From Mucilaginibacter sp. SG564 (GTDB lineage: Bacteria; Bacteroidota; Bacteroidia; Sphingobacteriales; Sphingobacteriaceae), in contig NZ_JABGNA010000008.1 of assembly GCF_013149275.1 (NCBI RefSeq), forward strand, positions 248,001-312,000: DNA of 64,000 bases, in the 5' to 3' direction. Below are positions 1 through 8,035 of this stretch, one piece after another; positions within the stretch are counted from its first letter, which is position 1; each line of letters begins with the position of its first letter. The notes under the pieces were generated by a model. That model saw nothing but the letters and a program-made list of their open reading frames with translations. It had not been told where the DNA came from and searched no databases. The translations under genes were made by a program, and so were the position numbers.

Positions 1-654
1 GGCAAACCTTATGGTGAGTTTTACGCGGTTACCAACCAAACAGACCCTCAAGGCAGAACCGTTGTAAGCGCAACAAGAGGTCTTCCGCTGGCTACAGCAA
101 AAGCACAATACTTGGGTAGCTATAATCCAAATTATCAGGCATCATGGGGTACCAACTTCCGCTACAAGCAATTATCTTTAAACGTATTGTTTGATACCAA
201 GCAGGGTGGTAAATTATATTCCAGAACAAAAGATATTACAGGATTTAACGGAACATCGGCAGAAACTGGCGGTGTAAGGATGGGTGCCATATTCCCTAAT
301 TCTTCTTATTTGCAAAACGGTGCATATGTGCCGAATACAAGCGTAACATATAACAAACAGGATCTGTATACAAGCGGTACAAACCCAGGTGTTAGCGTTA
401 TTGATGCGTCATATGTTAAATTACGCTCAGCCGGTCTTTATTATACATTTAATAAGAGCCAGTTAAGAGGAACTCCTTTCGGCGCTCTTTCTGTAGGTTT
501 ATATGGTAACAATTTGTTCCTGTGGACTGCAAAAGAGAATAAATTTGTTGACCCCGAGGTTAACTCAGGAGGTGCAGGAAATGCGCAAGGGTTTGACTAT
601 TCTGCTCAACCGTCTGTACGCAATTACGGTTTTGACGTAAAAGTTTCATTTTAA
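1..654 (+). CDS. SusC/RagA-family TonB-linked outer-membrane receptor, C-terminal part only
   Basis: The reading frame is open from the first base of the window (GKPYGEFYAV...), so the gene starts upstream and about 217 C-terminal residues are visible. They look like the last beta-strands of a SusC barrel: alternating aromatic/polar strands, 'SYVKLRSAGLYYTFNK' and 'VGLYGNNLFLWT', then a terminal strand ending in Phe (VKVSF), as usual for outer-membrane barrels. A SusD-type lipoprotein gene follows after 18 bp, the standard SusC-SusD order for import of an oligomeric nutrient across the outer membrane. The substrate cannot be read from the sequence. An internal Met at 112 is not a real start. 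Confidence 0.93.
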   Translation, partial: GKPYGEFYAVTNQTDPQGRTVVSATRGLPLATAKAQYLGSYNPNYQASWGTNFRYKQLSLNVLFDTKQGGKLYSRTKDITGFNGTSAETGGVRMGAIFPNSSYLQNGAYVPNTSVTYNKQDLYTSGTNPGVSVIDASYVKLRSAGLYYTFNKSQLRGTPFGALSVGLYGNNLFLWTAKENKFVDPEVNSGGAGNAQGFDYSAQPSVRNYGFDVKVSF

Positions 655-672
655 AAAATAACTCTATTAATA

Positions 673-2157
673 ATGAGAACAAAAAATATATTTAACACTA
701 AGAAATGGTTATACCTGTTTCTTATTGGCGCGGCTGGATTTACGGGGTGCAAAAAATTTCTGGATGTAAATCAGAATCCTAATAACCCATCAAGTGCAGA
801 TCCTACGTTGTTATTACCTACAGTTGAAGCTGCATTGGGACAAGCAATGGGTAACAGTTTGCAAATAACTGGCAGTTTTTATGCCCAATACTGGACTCAA
901 AGTACTTTTTCCAGCCAGTACAAAACAACAGATCAATATGCATTAAGGAATTCCGATTTTGATGTTCCCTGGAGAATCCTTTATCAAAGTTCATTGATAA
1001 ATGCTCAGTTGATTATTGATAATAAAACTGCTGGCTCCGATGTTAAGGGGATCGCTTATTTGTTAAAAGCATATACGTTTCAGGTTGCTACGGATGCTTT
1101 TGGCGATATTCCGCTTACCCAGGCTTTAAAAGGCGTTACCTACGGAAGTCCTAAGTACGAACCTCAACAAGCAGTTTATGACAGTGTTTTTAGTTATATT
1201 GACAAAGGTGTTGCACTATTAAAAATACCAAATACACTTACGCCGATTGGCACCCAGGATATGATTTTTCAGGGTGATGTAGACAAATGGACAGCATTTG
1301 GCAATACATTAAAATTAAAGGCTTATTTACGTATATCAGGTAAAGATGCAGCCAAAGCTTCAGCTGGCATTGCGGCGTTGTACCAGGCAAAAGCAGCCTT
1401 TTTAACTACAGATGCGCAAATGACTTATAACAGTATAGGTGGTAATGAAAATCCGCTTTATAACGAAATGGCATCCCCGATACTTGGAAAAACCCAAAAC
1501 CTGGTAGCCAGCGCCACGGCTGTTAATGCCATGGCAGCTAATAATGACCCAAGGTTGTTTCAATTTTATGACCCGCTTGCCGGAACAGGACATGTCATAA
1601 CCGCTATTCCACAGGGAGGTTATCTGTCTAATCCTAATAAGAAAGTGTCGCTTCCTACAGCATTAGTGGCCGGAAATCCGCAGTTACCAGCGTCAGCATT
1701 AGCACCTGTTAAGTTCTTTTCATTATCAGAAAGCTATTTTTTACAGGCAGAAGCAGTAGCCCGGGGCTGGGCTTCTGGATATGTTGGAGATGTAAGCACG
1801 TTGTTTATAAATGGAGTTAACGCCAGTTTTGTAGCAACAGGGCTTACCATGGGCAATGCTACCACCTATCTTAATAGCGGTGTTCGGGATGTGCAGTTAA
1901 CCGGAGTTCAGGATACTATAGTTAAACGGATCATTACCCAAAAGTATTATGCCATGAATGGTACACAAGGTTTTGAAGCCTGGACTGAATACCGCAGAAC
2001 AGGTTATCCGAATTTTCTGACTATTTCTAAAGTTTCTATTTTAGCTGCGGGTCAAAGACCTGTAAGGTTCTTATATCCAAATACAGAGTTAGTTTCTAAC
2101 CTTAACTATCCCGGTACAGTTCCATCAACCACAGCGGTTTGGTGGGCTACCAAATAA
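673..2157 (+). CDS. SusD/RagB-family nutrient-binding outer-membrane lipoprotein (SusD-like_2 type)
   Basis: 494 aa. The N-terminus is a type II signal (hydrophobic residues 12-24, then G25-C26), so it is probably lipid-anchored at the outer membrane. After the Cys comes KKFLDVNQNPNNP, typical of the SusD-like_2 branch. Helical repeats follow, including the segment around 'GIAYLLKAYTFQVATDAFGDIPL', which in this family is a TPR-like helix pair followed by the D-x-FGDIP motif. Near the C-terminus 'IITQKYYAMNGTQGFEAWTEYRRTGYP' (written in parts: IITQKYYAMNG, GFEAWTEYRRTGYP) is the conserved E-x-W-x-E-x-R-R block. It sits 18 bp after the SusC gene and is probably co-transcribed with it, acting as the binding lid of that transporter. 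Confidence 0.93.
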   Translation: MRTKNIFNTKKWLYLFLIGAAGFTGCKKFLDVNQNPNNPSSADPTLLLPTVEAALGQAMGNSLQITGSFYAQYWTQSTFSSQYKTTDQYALRNSDFDVPWRILYQSSLINAQLIIDNKTAGSDVKGIAYLLKAYTFQVATDAFGDIPLTQALKGVTYGSPKYEPQQAVYDSVFSYIDKGVALLKIPNTLTPIGTQDMIFQGDVDKWTAFGNTLKLKAYLRISGKDAAKASAGIAALYQAKAAFLTTDAQMTYNSIGGNENPLYNEMASPILGKTQNLVASATAVNAMAANNDPRLFQFYDPLAGTGHVITAIPQGGYLSNPNKKVSLPTALVAGNPQLPASALAPVKFFSLSESYFLQAEAVARGWASGYVGDVSTLFINGVNASFVATGLTMGNATTYLNSGVRDVQLTGVQDTIVKRIITQKYYAMNGTQGFEAWTEYRRTGYPNFLTISKVSILAAGQRPVRFLYPNTELVSNLNYPGTVPSTTAVWWATK

Positions 2158-2173
2158 TTATATACTATTAAAT

Positions 2174-2209
2174 AAAATCCCGGGGCGCTTTTATAGTTCC
2201 CGGGATTTT
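2174..2209 (+). terminator. Rho-independent terminator after the first SusCD pair
   Basis: An 11-bp perfect stem AAAATCCCGGG / CCCGGGATTTT with a 14-nt loop is followed by A and TTTT. It lies 17 bp after the SusD stop and closes the operon. The A/T flanks could make it work in both directions. Confidence 0.8.
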
Positions 2210-2362
2210 ATTTTAACTTATTAATTGTTAATATTTCTATTTTTTTTATATTTATTTTTTATAGAAAAATAGATTATCGGATGCGTATTTTGCTCCGGTT
2301 ATAATTTTTTAATCGACCTCTAATAATTAAAGGTCTTAATACAAAAACCTTATCGATTATTT

Positions 2363-2900
2363 AAACTTTATCATTAATTCAAACTTCTGCAAAATTCATA
2401 CTTATGAAAACAAAGCAAACCCTACAGTATATATAACCAGATGCTGTTTGTTAACCTTAATTAGATTTTAATTGGAGATTATAATGTTATAAAAAAACTA
2501 ATCCTTATTTAAACCTTATTATCTGCTCAAATTTCTGCAAAACTCATACTTATGAAAATAAAGCAAACTCCACAGTATACATAATTGAATGCTGTTTGTT
2601 AACCCTAATTAGATTCTAATTAAAGGTTACGTTATAAAGACTGATTCTAACCCTTATTCAAACCTTATCATTTGCTCAATTTCTACAAATCAAACTTACA
2701 TTTATGAAAACAAGACAAATCCCACCGGATACATGACCGGACTTTATTTGTTAACCTTAATTAAATATTAATTGAAGGTCATGTTATGAAAAAAACAATC
2801 CTTATTCAAAACCTGTCATTCATTCAAGTTCCTGTAAATCAAATATATACTTATCAAAGTACGGCGAACCTCACCGGAGGACATGACTTGTGCCGGTTTA
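2363..2900 (+). repeat. About 148-bp tandem degenerate repeats upstream of susC (3 clear copies plus a decayed fourth)
   Basis: Copies are at about 2363-2510, 2511-2659 and 2660-2807; a diverged partial copy runs from 2808 to about 2900. Shared blocks in order: AAACCTTAT, TCTGCAAA..TCATACTTATGAAAA, AAAGCAAA, CAGTATA, TGTTTGTTAACC, TAATTAGATT..TAATT, and CTTATTC at the end. In copies 1-3 the ATG in CTTATGAAAA opens a 10-codon frame that ends at the same position (peptides MKTKQTLQYI, MKIKQTPQYT, MKTRQIPPDT). In copy 4 the ATG is ATC. The rest of the 810-bp gap 2158-2967 holds only a terminator and AT-rich DNA. Confidence 0.85.
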
Positions 2901-2967
2901 TCAGCTTTTTGTTGAAGTTGAAACGTAGGGAAATTTTAAAAAGTATAATCTAATAATTTAAAAAAGT

Positions 2968-5900
2968 ATGAAACACAAATTACTTAAAATGTTTATGGTT
3001 TGTTTTTTCTGCACAGCCTCAATGGCATTTGCACAAAATAGAACTGTAACAGGCACAGTCACATCTAAAGATGATGGTTTGCCAATTCCTGGAGCAACTG
3101 TGAAAATAAAGGGTTCCACAACTGGTGGTCAAACTAATCTAAATGGTAAATATACAATAAGTGCTCCTACCGGATCAACGCTTGTATTTAGTTTTATAGG
3201 CTATGCAGCACAAGAGGTTTCTATCGGAAGCAGGACCAATATTGATGTGGCTTTGAGCGCTGATTCAAAGGCCTTAGCAGAAGTTGTTATTACAGGCTAT
3301 CTTTCTCAGGAAAAAGGAAAATCGGCCATTTCATCTTCAGTAGTAAAGTCGAAAGATATTAATGATGTTCCTTTAACCAATATCAATGATGTTTTACAAG
3401 GTAAAGCCGCGGGTGTTACCGTTATGAGCACCTCCGGACAGCCTGGTGCATCATCTGATGTTAGGATTAGGGGCGTTGGATCTATTTCCGCTTCTTCCTC
3501 TCCTCTTTATGTAATTGACGGGATCATTGTAGAAAGAGGGCAATTTGCCTTTGATGCAGCAGGAGTTGCATCAACAAACAGTAATGATATTTTGTCGAAC
3601 ATGAATCCCAACGATATCGAAAGCGTAACAGTATTGAAAGATGCCTCCGCGCTCGCCTTGTATGGTTCAAGAGGGGCCAACGGTGTGATTGTTATTTCAA
3701 CCAAAAGAGGTAAAGCCGGCGAATCGGTGATTGATTTCAGCACACAGGTGGGTACGGTAAGACCAAGTTTTGGAAAATTTGGCTTAATGAATGGAACACA
3801 AACTTATAACTACGAACGTGCCGTTTTAGGTCTTAATGGAACGAGTCAAACCGATATAAATGAAGAGTATCCTGCATCAATGTTAAATAAAACATTTAAT
3901 TGGAAAGATGCTGCGTTTAAACATGGCAGTACACAAACGTATGATTTGGCAATTCGTGGTGGAAATGAGAAAACAACACATTCTTTATCATTAGGGTATT
4001 TTAACCAGGACGGAACTGTTCCGAATTCAAATTTTGAAAGATTTACTTCAAATTTGAATATTGACAGCAAAGCCAGAAATTGGTTAAAAGTGGGTTTATC
4101 ATTGAATACTTCTTACTCTAACCAAAAAGATGCGGATGCCGGTAACCTTTATTCAAGCCCTATCTTAAGTACTTTTGTAAATAGCCCACTTCACGTTTAT
4201 CCATACAAAGCTGATGGTTCGCTGTATACTGGGCAAGAGGCTGACTATGGCGGTTTTTCAGGTGATAACTTTTTATACTCTAACCAGCTGAACTACACAA
4301 AAGTAAGGCAGTTAAGAGTACTAGGTAAAGGTTATGCAGACATAAAAATTACTCCATGGTTAAACGCAAAACAAACCATAGGGATAGATCTGATCCAGGC
4401 AGGTGTTAAAACTTATTTTGATCCAACAACAGGTAATGGTATCGGAGCAACACCAGCTACCAGTGGTGAGTTGATCCAAAGTCAAAACAATGTCTATACA
4501 TTTACTTCTCAATCTTCGTTGTACGGACAGTTTAGCTTAAATGATAAACGTCATCAGTTTGATTATTTAGTATTAACAGAATATCAAAGATATAATTCGG
4601 CCTATTTTAGCGCTGACGGAAAAGGAAGTGCAAATGCCAAGCTACAAGAATTGGGTACCTTTGGTACACCAAATGGCGTAGGTGGCGGACAGGATGAATA
4701 TGCTTTCTTATCGTATTTAGGTCAGATCAATTATACATTTGATAATAGATACACCATAACCTCTTCTATCAGAAGAGACGGGTCATCTAGATTTGGTGCT
4801 AATAACAAGTATGCTAATTTTTACTCTGTTGGCGCATCATGGAAAATTATTGAAGAAAGCTTTATGAAAAATCAGGATGTATTTTCTGATTTACGCTTAC
4901 GTTCAAGCTACGGAACATCCGGTGTTGCTACATTTCCGGTTGACCCTGTTACTAATTTGCCAAACAACTACCTGGCGCAGCAATTATACAGCTATTCTGG
5001 TATAACCTATAACGGTGTAGCGGGTAGCGCTCCAAGTACCCCTGGTAATGCAGATTTGACTTGGGAAAAAAACAAACAATTTGACGTGGGGCTGGAGACT
5101 GCTTTTTTCGGTAATAGGTTCAGGGCATCTCTTGATTATTATAACAGAAAATCGAGCTCAGTATTGTTAAGTGTGCCAGTATCCAGAACAAGTGGTTTTA
5201 ACACCACGTTTAGAAACGTTGGAGCTGTTGAAAATAAAGGTTATGAAGCTACTTTAAGCAGTGATAACTTTAAATCAAAGAATGGCTTTAACTGGTCTAC
5301 TGACTTTACCTTCTCATATAATAAAAACGTAGTTACCGGCCTGTTTAATAATCAGGATATCGCAGGAGGAACTTTGGGCCGTACCAGCGTGGGGCAGCCG
5401 CTTAACTCATGGTTCTTACCGGTATGGGCAGGTGTTGATCCTAAAAATGGCGACCCGCTGTGGTACCTTGCTGACGGAAAAACAACAACCAATAGCTATA
5501 CTATTGCAAGTAGAACAGAAAATAGAAAATTCGTAGGTTCATCTCTTCCAAAATTTAACTTTGGATTGACCAATACCTTCAGATATCAGGGATTTGACTT
5601 CAATTTCTTTGTATATGCGGTTACCGGTGCCAAGGTATATGACCAGTCATTATCTTATGTTGATTCGGATGGTTTGCGTTGGCAATGGGCTTACTATAAG
5701 GACGCTGATAAAAATTATTGGACAACCCCTGGTCAAACTGCCGAAAGGCCTAAGCCATCTCCAAATGGTAACAAGAATTCATCCAGCGCGTCAACTCGTT
5801 ATCTGGAAAGCGGAAATTACCTGCGGTTGAGAACAGTGTCATTAGGATACACATTGCCAACAGATTTTGCGCATAAATTACATTTAGCATCATTCAGGGT

Positions 5901-6039
5901 TTTTGTTACCGGGGTTAACCTGTTAACCATTACAGGCTACAAGGGTGTTGATCCGGAAAATGCACTGAATGGTAATGATGTGTTCAAATACCCTACAAGC
6001 AAAAGTCTTACAGCGGGTGTAAAGGTATCTATATTATAA
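2968..6039 (+). CDS. SusC/RagA-family TonB-linked outer-membrane receptor
   Basis: 1023 aa, a normal SusC length. A signal peptide (residues 1-22, ending in AFAQ) is followed by a carboxypeptidase-regulatory-like beta-sandwich (about 26-105; 'GTVTSKDDGLPIPGATVKIKG', in parts GTVTSKDDG and PIPGATVKIKG), a TonB-box-like stretch (EVVITGY), the plug domain (about 115-235; 'VLQGKAAGVTV', 'VRIRGVGSI', 'SPLYVIDGI', 'DIESVTVLKDASALALYGSRGANGV' in parts) and a large barrel to the C-terminus. It imports a substrate captured by SusD using TonB energy. The SusD gene follows after 26 bp. There is no adjacent sigma/anti-sigma pair or glycoside hydrolase, so the substrate is unknown. The promoter is presumably in the repeat-rich gap upstream. 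Confidence 0.96.
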   Translation: MKHKLLKMFMVCFFCTASMAFAQNRTVTGTVTSKDDGLPIPGATVKIKGSTTGGQTNLNGKYTISAPTGSTLVFSFIGYAAQEVSIGSRTNIDVALSADSKALAEVVITGYLSQEKGKSAISSSVVKSKDINDVPLTNINDVLQGKAAGVTVMSTSGQPGASSDVRIRGVGSISASSSPLYVIDGIIVERGQFAFDAAGVASTNSNDILSNMNPNDIESVTVLKDASALALYGSRGANGVIVISTKRGKAGESVIDFSTQVGTVRPSFGKFGLMNGTQTYNYERAVLGLNGTSQTDINEEYPASMLNKTFNWKDAAFKHGSTQTYDLAIRGGNEKTTHSLSLGYFNQDGTVPNSNFERFTSNLNIDSKARNWLKVGLSLNTSYSNQKDADAGNLYSSPILSTFVNSPLHVYPYKADGSLYTGQEADYGGFSGDNFLYSNQLNYTKVRQLRVLGKGYADIKITPWLNAKQTIGIDLIQAGVKTYFDPTTGNGIGATPATSGELIQSQNNVYTFTSQSSLYGQFSLNDKRHQFDYLVLTEYQRYNSAYFSADGKGSANAKLQELGTFGTPNGVGGGQDEYAFLSYLGQINYTFDNRYTITSSIRRDGSSRFGANNKYANFYSVGASWKIIEESFMKNQDVFSDLRLRSSYGTSGVATFPVDPVTNLPNNYLAQQLYSYSGITYNGVAGSAPSTPGNADLTWEKNKQFDVGLETAFFGNRFRASLDYYNRKSSSVLLSVPVSRTSGFNTTFRNVGAVENKGYEATLSSDNFKSKNGFNWSTDFTFSYNKNVVTGLFNNQDIAGGTLGRTSVGQPLNSWFLPVWAGVDPKNGDPLWYLADGKTTTNSYTIASRTENRKFVGSSLPKFNFGLTNTFRYQGFDFNFFVYAVTGAKVYDQSLSYVDSDGLRWQWAYYKDADKNYWTTPGQTAERPKPSPNGNKNSSSASTRYLESGNYLRLRTVSLGYTLPTDFAHKLHLASFRVFVTGVNLLTITGYKGVDPENALNGNDVFKYPTSKSLTAGVKVSIL

Positions 6040-6065
6040 ACTTTGATAATTAGAATTAATATATT

Positions 6066-7484
6066 ATGAAAAAGATTTTAAAATTTAGTGTGATGACGTT
6101 GGTGGTGATTCTTGGTGCTTGTACAAAGCAGTTGAGTTTAGACCCTAAAAGTTCATTAAACACTGATAGCTCCCTAAGTACGCTGGAAGGAGTAAACTCG
6201 GCCGTAGTTGGGATGTATTCCAGCTTGAGAAGCGTAAACTATTATTCAAGGTCATTGTATGTATATGGAGATCTAAGTGCAGATGACGTATATCTTTCTA
6301 TAGCAAACAGTAACCGGTATCTGAGTACTTTTCAAAAAACCTATGCCTCAAATGATGCCGATGCACTTGCTATTTGGACAGCTATCTATGTAACTATATC
6401 ACGAGCTAATAATATTATAAACGCCGTAGATAAAGTTGCGGGAGACCAGACAGCAAAGGACGTGATAAAAGGACAGGCCTTGTTTATAAGGGCACTTGCC
6501 TATTTTGATCTTGTACGTTTATATGCCAAACCTTATAACCAAGGAAATGGTGCTCAGTTGGGCGTTCCTGTTGTTTTAGTTTCTGACGTAAGCCTTTATC
6601 CTGCCAGAAATACGGTTAGCCAGGTTTATGACAGGGTTATTAATGACCTTACCACAGCAAAAGGCCTTTTATCTACTACTACAGCTGCAACAAAACTTAC
6701 TGTAAGTAAATTTGCTGCATCGGCATTGTTATCGAGAGTATATTTATACAAAGGCGATAATGCAAACGCAATATCCGAAGCGAATACGGTTATTGCTAAT
6801 ACAGCATTTGTAGTAACTTCGGCGGCTGATTTGCCAAGCTTTTACAGCACACCAGGAACCGCTGAAGAAATTTTTACTGTCAAAATTAATGCAACCGAAA
6901 GTTTAGGATCAGATAACCTGGGTCAGATTTATTTAAAACCAGGTTATGGAGATATCAGGGTATCACCAGATTTGATCGCTGCATTTGACAAAACGCATGA
7001 TGTAAGGTATACTTCATTTATAGCTCCTTTTACCGGTAGCCCAACTGAATTTCAAAATGCGAAATTTACAAGCCAGGATGGCATCCAAGGGATGTACAGT
7101 ACCAAAGTATTGCGCCTGTCGGAAGTTATCTTAAACAGGGCCGAGGCCGAAAATAAAAGTGGTCAGGATGCTCAGGCATTGATCGATTTAAATACGATCA
7201 AAACTAAGCGCGGATTAACTGCGCTTAGCGGCATTACTGGTACGCAACTATTAACCGAGATCTTATCAGAAAGAAGAAGAGAATTTATGTTTGAAGGACA
7301 ACGTTTCTTTGATCTGATGAGAAATGGCATTACCATGTCGCGCACTTTTTGTAACAATCCGTTAGCAGTTAGTTCTCCGCAATGTAGCTTAGCTCCTACA
7401 GATCCCAAAACTATTCTGCCTATTCCACAGGCTGAGTTGGATGCGAATCCTGCTATAAAGCCACAACAAAATCCAGGTTATTAA
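6066..7484 (+). CDS. SusD/RagB-family nutrient-binding outer-membrane lipoprotein
   Basis: 472 aa. The type II signal ends at G17-A18-C19, so the protein is lipid-anchored. The N-terminal region 'LSLDPKSSLNTDSSLSTLEG' and the 'GQALFIRALAYFDLVRLYAKPY' helix (in parts GQALFIRALAYFD, LVRLYAKPY) are the classic SusD TPR signature. The C-terminal block 'ILSERRREFMFEGQRFFDLMR' (ILSERRREFMFEGQ, RFFDLMRNG) and the ending ILPIPQAELDANP..NPGY match the SusD C-terminal domain. It partners the SusC 26 bp upstream. It belongs to a different SusD branch from the protein at 673-2157, so the two tandem systems probably handle different substrates. Confidence 0.96.
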   Translation: MKKILKFSVMTLVVILGACTKQLSLDPKSSLNTDSSLSTLEGVNSAVVGMYSSLRSVNYYSRSLYVYGDLSADDVYLSIANSNRYLSTFQKTYASNDADALAIWTAIYVTISRANNIINAVDKVAGDQTAKDVIKGQALFIRALAYFDLVRLYAKPYNQGNGAQLGVPVVLVSDVSLYPARNTVSQVYDRVINDLTTAKGLLSTTTAATKLTVSKFAASALLSRVYLYKGDNANAISEANTVIANTAFVVTSAADLPSFYSTPGTAEEIFTVKINATESLGSDNLGQIYLKPGYGDIRVSPDLIAAFDKTHDVRYTSFIAPFTGSPTEFQNAKFTSQDGIQGMYSTKVLRLSEVILNRAEAENKSGQDAQALIDLNTIKTKRGLTALSGITGTQLLTEILSERRREFMFEGQRFFDLMRNGITMSRTFCNNPLAVSSPQCSLAPTDPKTILPIPQAELDANPAIKPQQNPGY

Positions 7485-7496
7485 TTATTAGTATAT

Positions 7497-7543
7497 CTAA
7501 AACAACAAAGGGCACTCACTTAAGGTGGCCTTTGTTGTTTTAG
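7497..7543 (+). terminator. Terminator after the second SusCD pair
   Basis: A perfect 15-bp stem CTAAAACAACAAAGG / CCTTTGTTGTTTTAG with a 17-nt loop starts 13 bp after the SusD stop. The T-rich right arm provides the U tract. Confidence 0.8.
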
Positions 7544-7670
7544 ATAAAATATTACTTATAAACATAACTACTTATCGGTGATTTTCACATATTCTTATTT
7601 TGATTTACACATTATGTTTGTAGAAGCCAAGTAGTTTTCGTTAAGATATTTGGTCAGTTAATAGTTAATT

Positions 7671-7707
7671 AAAAAAGTCAGTAACGCGAGGTCACTGACT
7701 TTTTTTT
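7671..7707. terminator. Strong stand-alone bidirectional terminator-like hairpin
   Basis: The stem AAAAAAGTCAGT / ACTGACTTTTTT is followed by more T. It lies 187 bp after the SusD stop and behind another complete terminator, so it is not needed for susD. It may end a short transcript starting near 7627 (a TATGTTTG -7-like box lies at 7613-7620). The rest of 7544-7833 shows no gene. Confidence 0.6.
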
Positions 7708-7833
7708 ATATGTGGCTATGCGATGCGTTATAGTATATTACATGGCTATGGATGCGCTAAAATCACTTTTTTTAAGTGAAGTTGTAACGTTTTGGTGTTT
7801 TCAACCGTCATATAGATAACCAAAGTGATAAAC

Positions 7834-7992
7834 ATGAAAACTTTAATCTTATTGGCGATCACCGGTGGGCTGTTTTTTAGTGAACCCGGTTTGAGTACTA
7901 AGCATGCTAAAAATAACAAAGTGTATACAAAGAAATATGTTAAACACTGCGTTAAAAAATGTAATAATTCTGCAAAGAAAGCTAATGGTTAG
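7834..7992 (+). CDS. Small exported basic peptide, unknown function
   Basis: 52 codons, ATG at 7834, TAG at 7990-7992. The N-terminus is MKTLILLAITGGLFF, a plausible secretion signal, and the rest is very basic (Lys/His-rich) with a Cys-x3-Cys pair (CVKKC). No family was recognised. Small 'MK-hydrophobic, then Lys-rich' peptides are common orphans in Sphingobacteriaceae. It stands alone between a terminator and the convergent FUSC gene. It could be a chance ORF, although the signal-like N-terminus and codon choice favour a real gene. Confidence 0.45.
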   Translation: MKTLILLAITGGLFFSEPGLSTKHAKNNKVYTKKYVKHCVKKCNNSAKKANG

Positions 7993-8035
7993 TTTAAGAC
8001 GGGTAAGTCCCCACAGCCGATAATTAGCTTCATTT

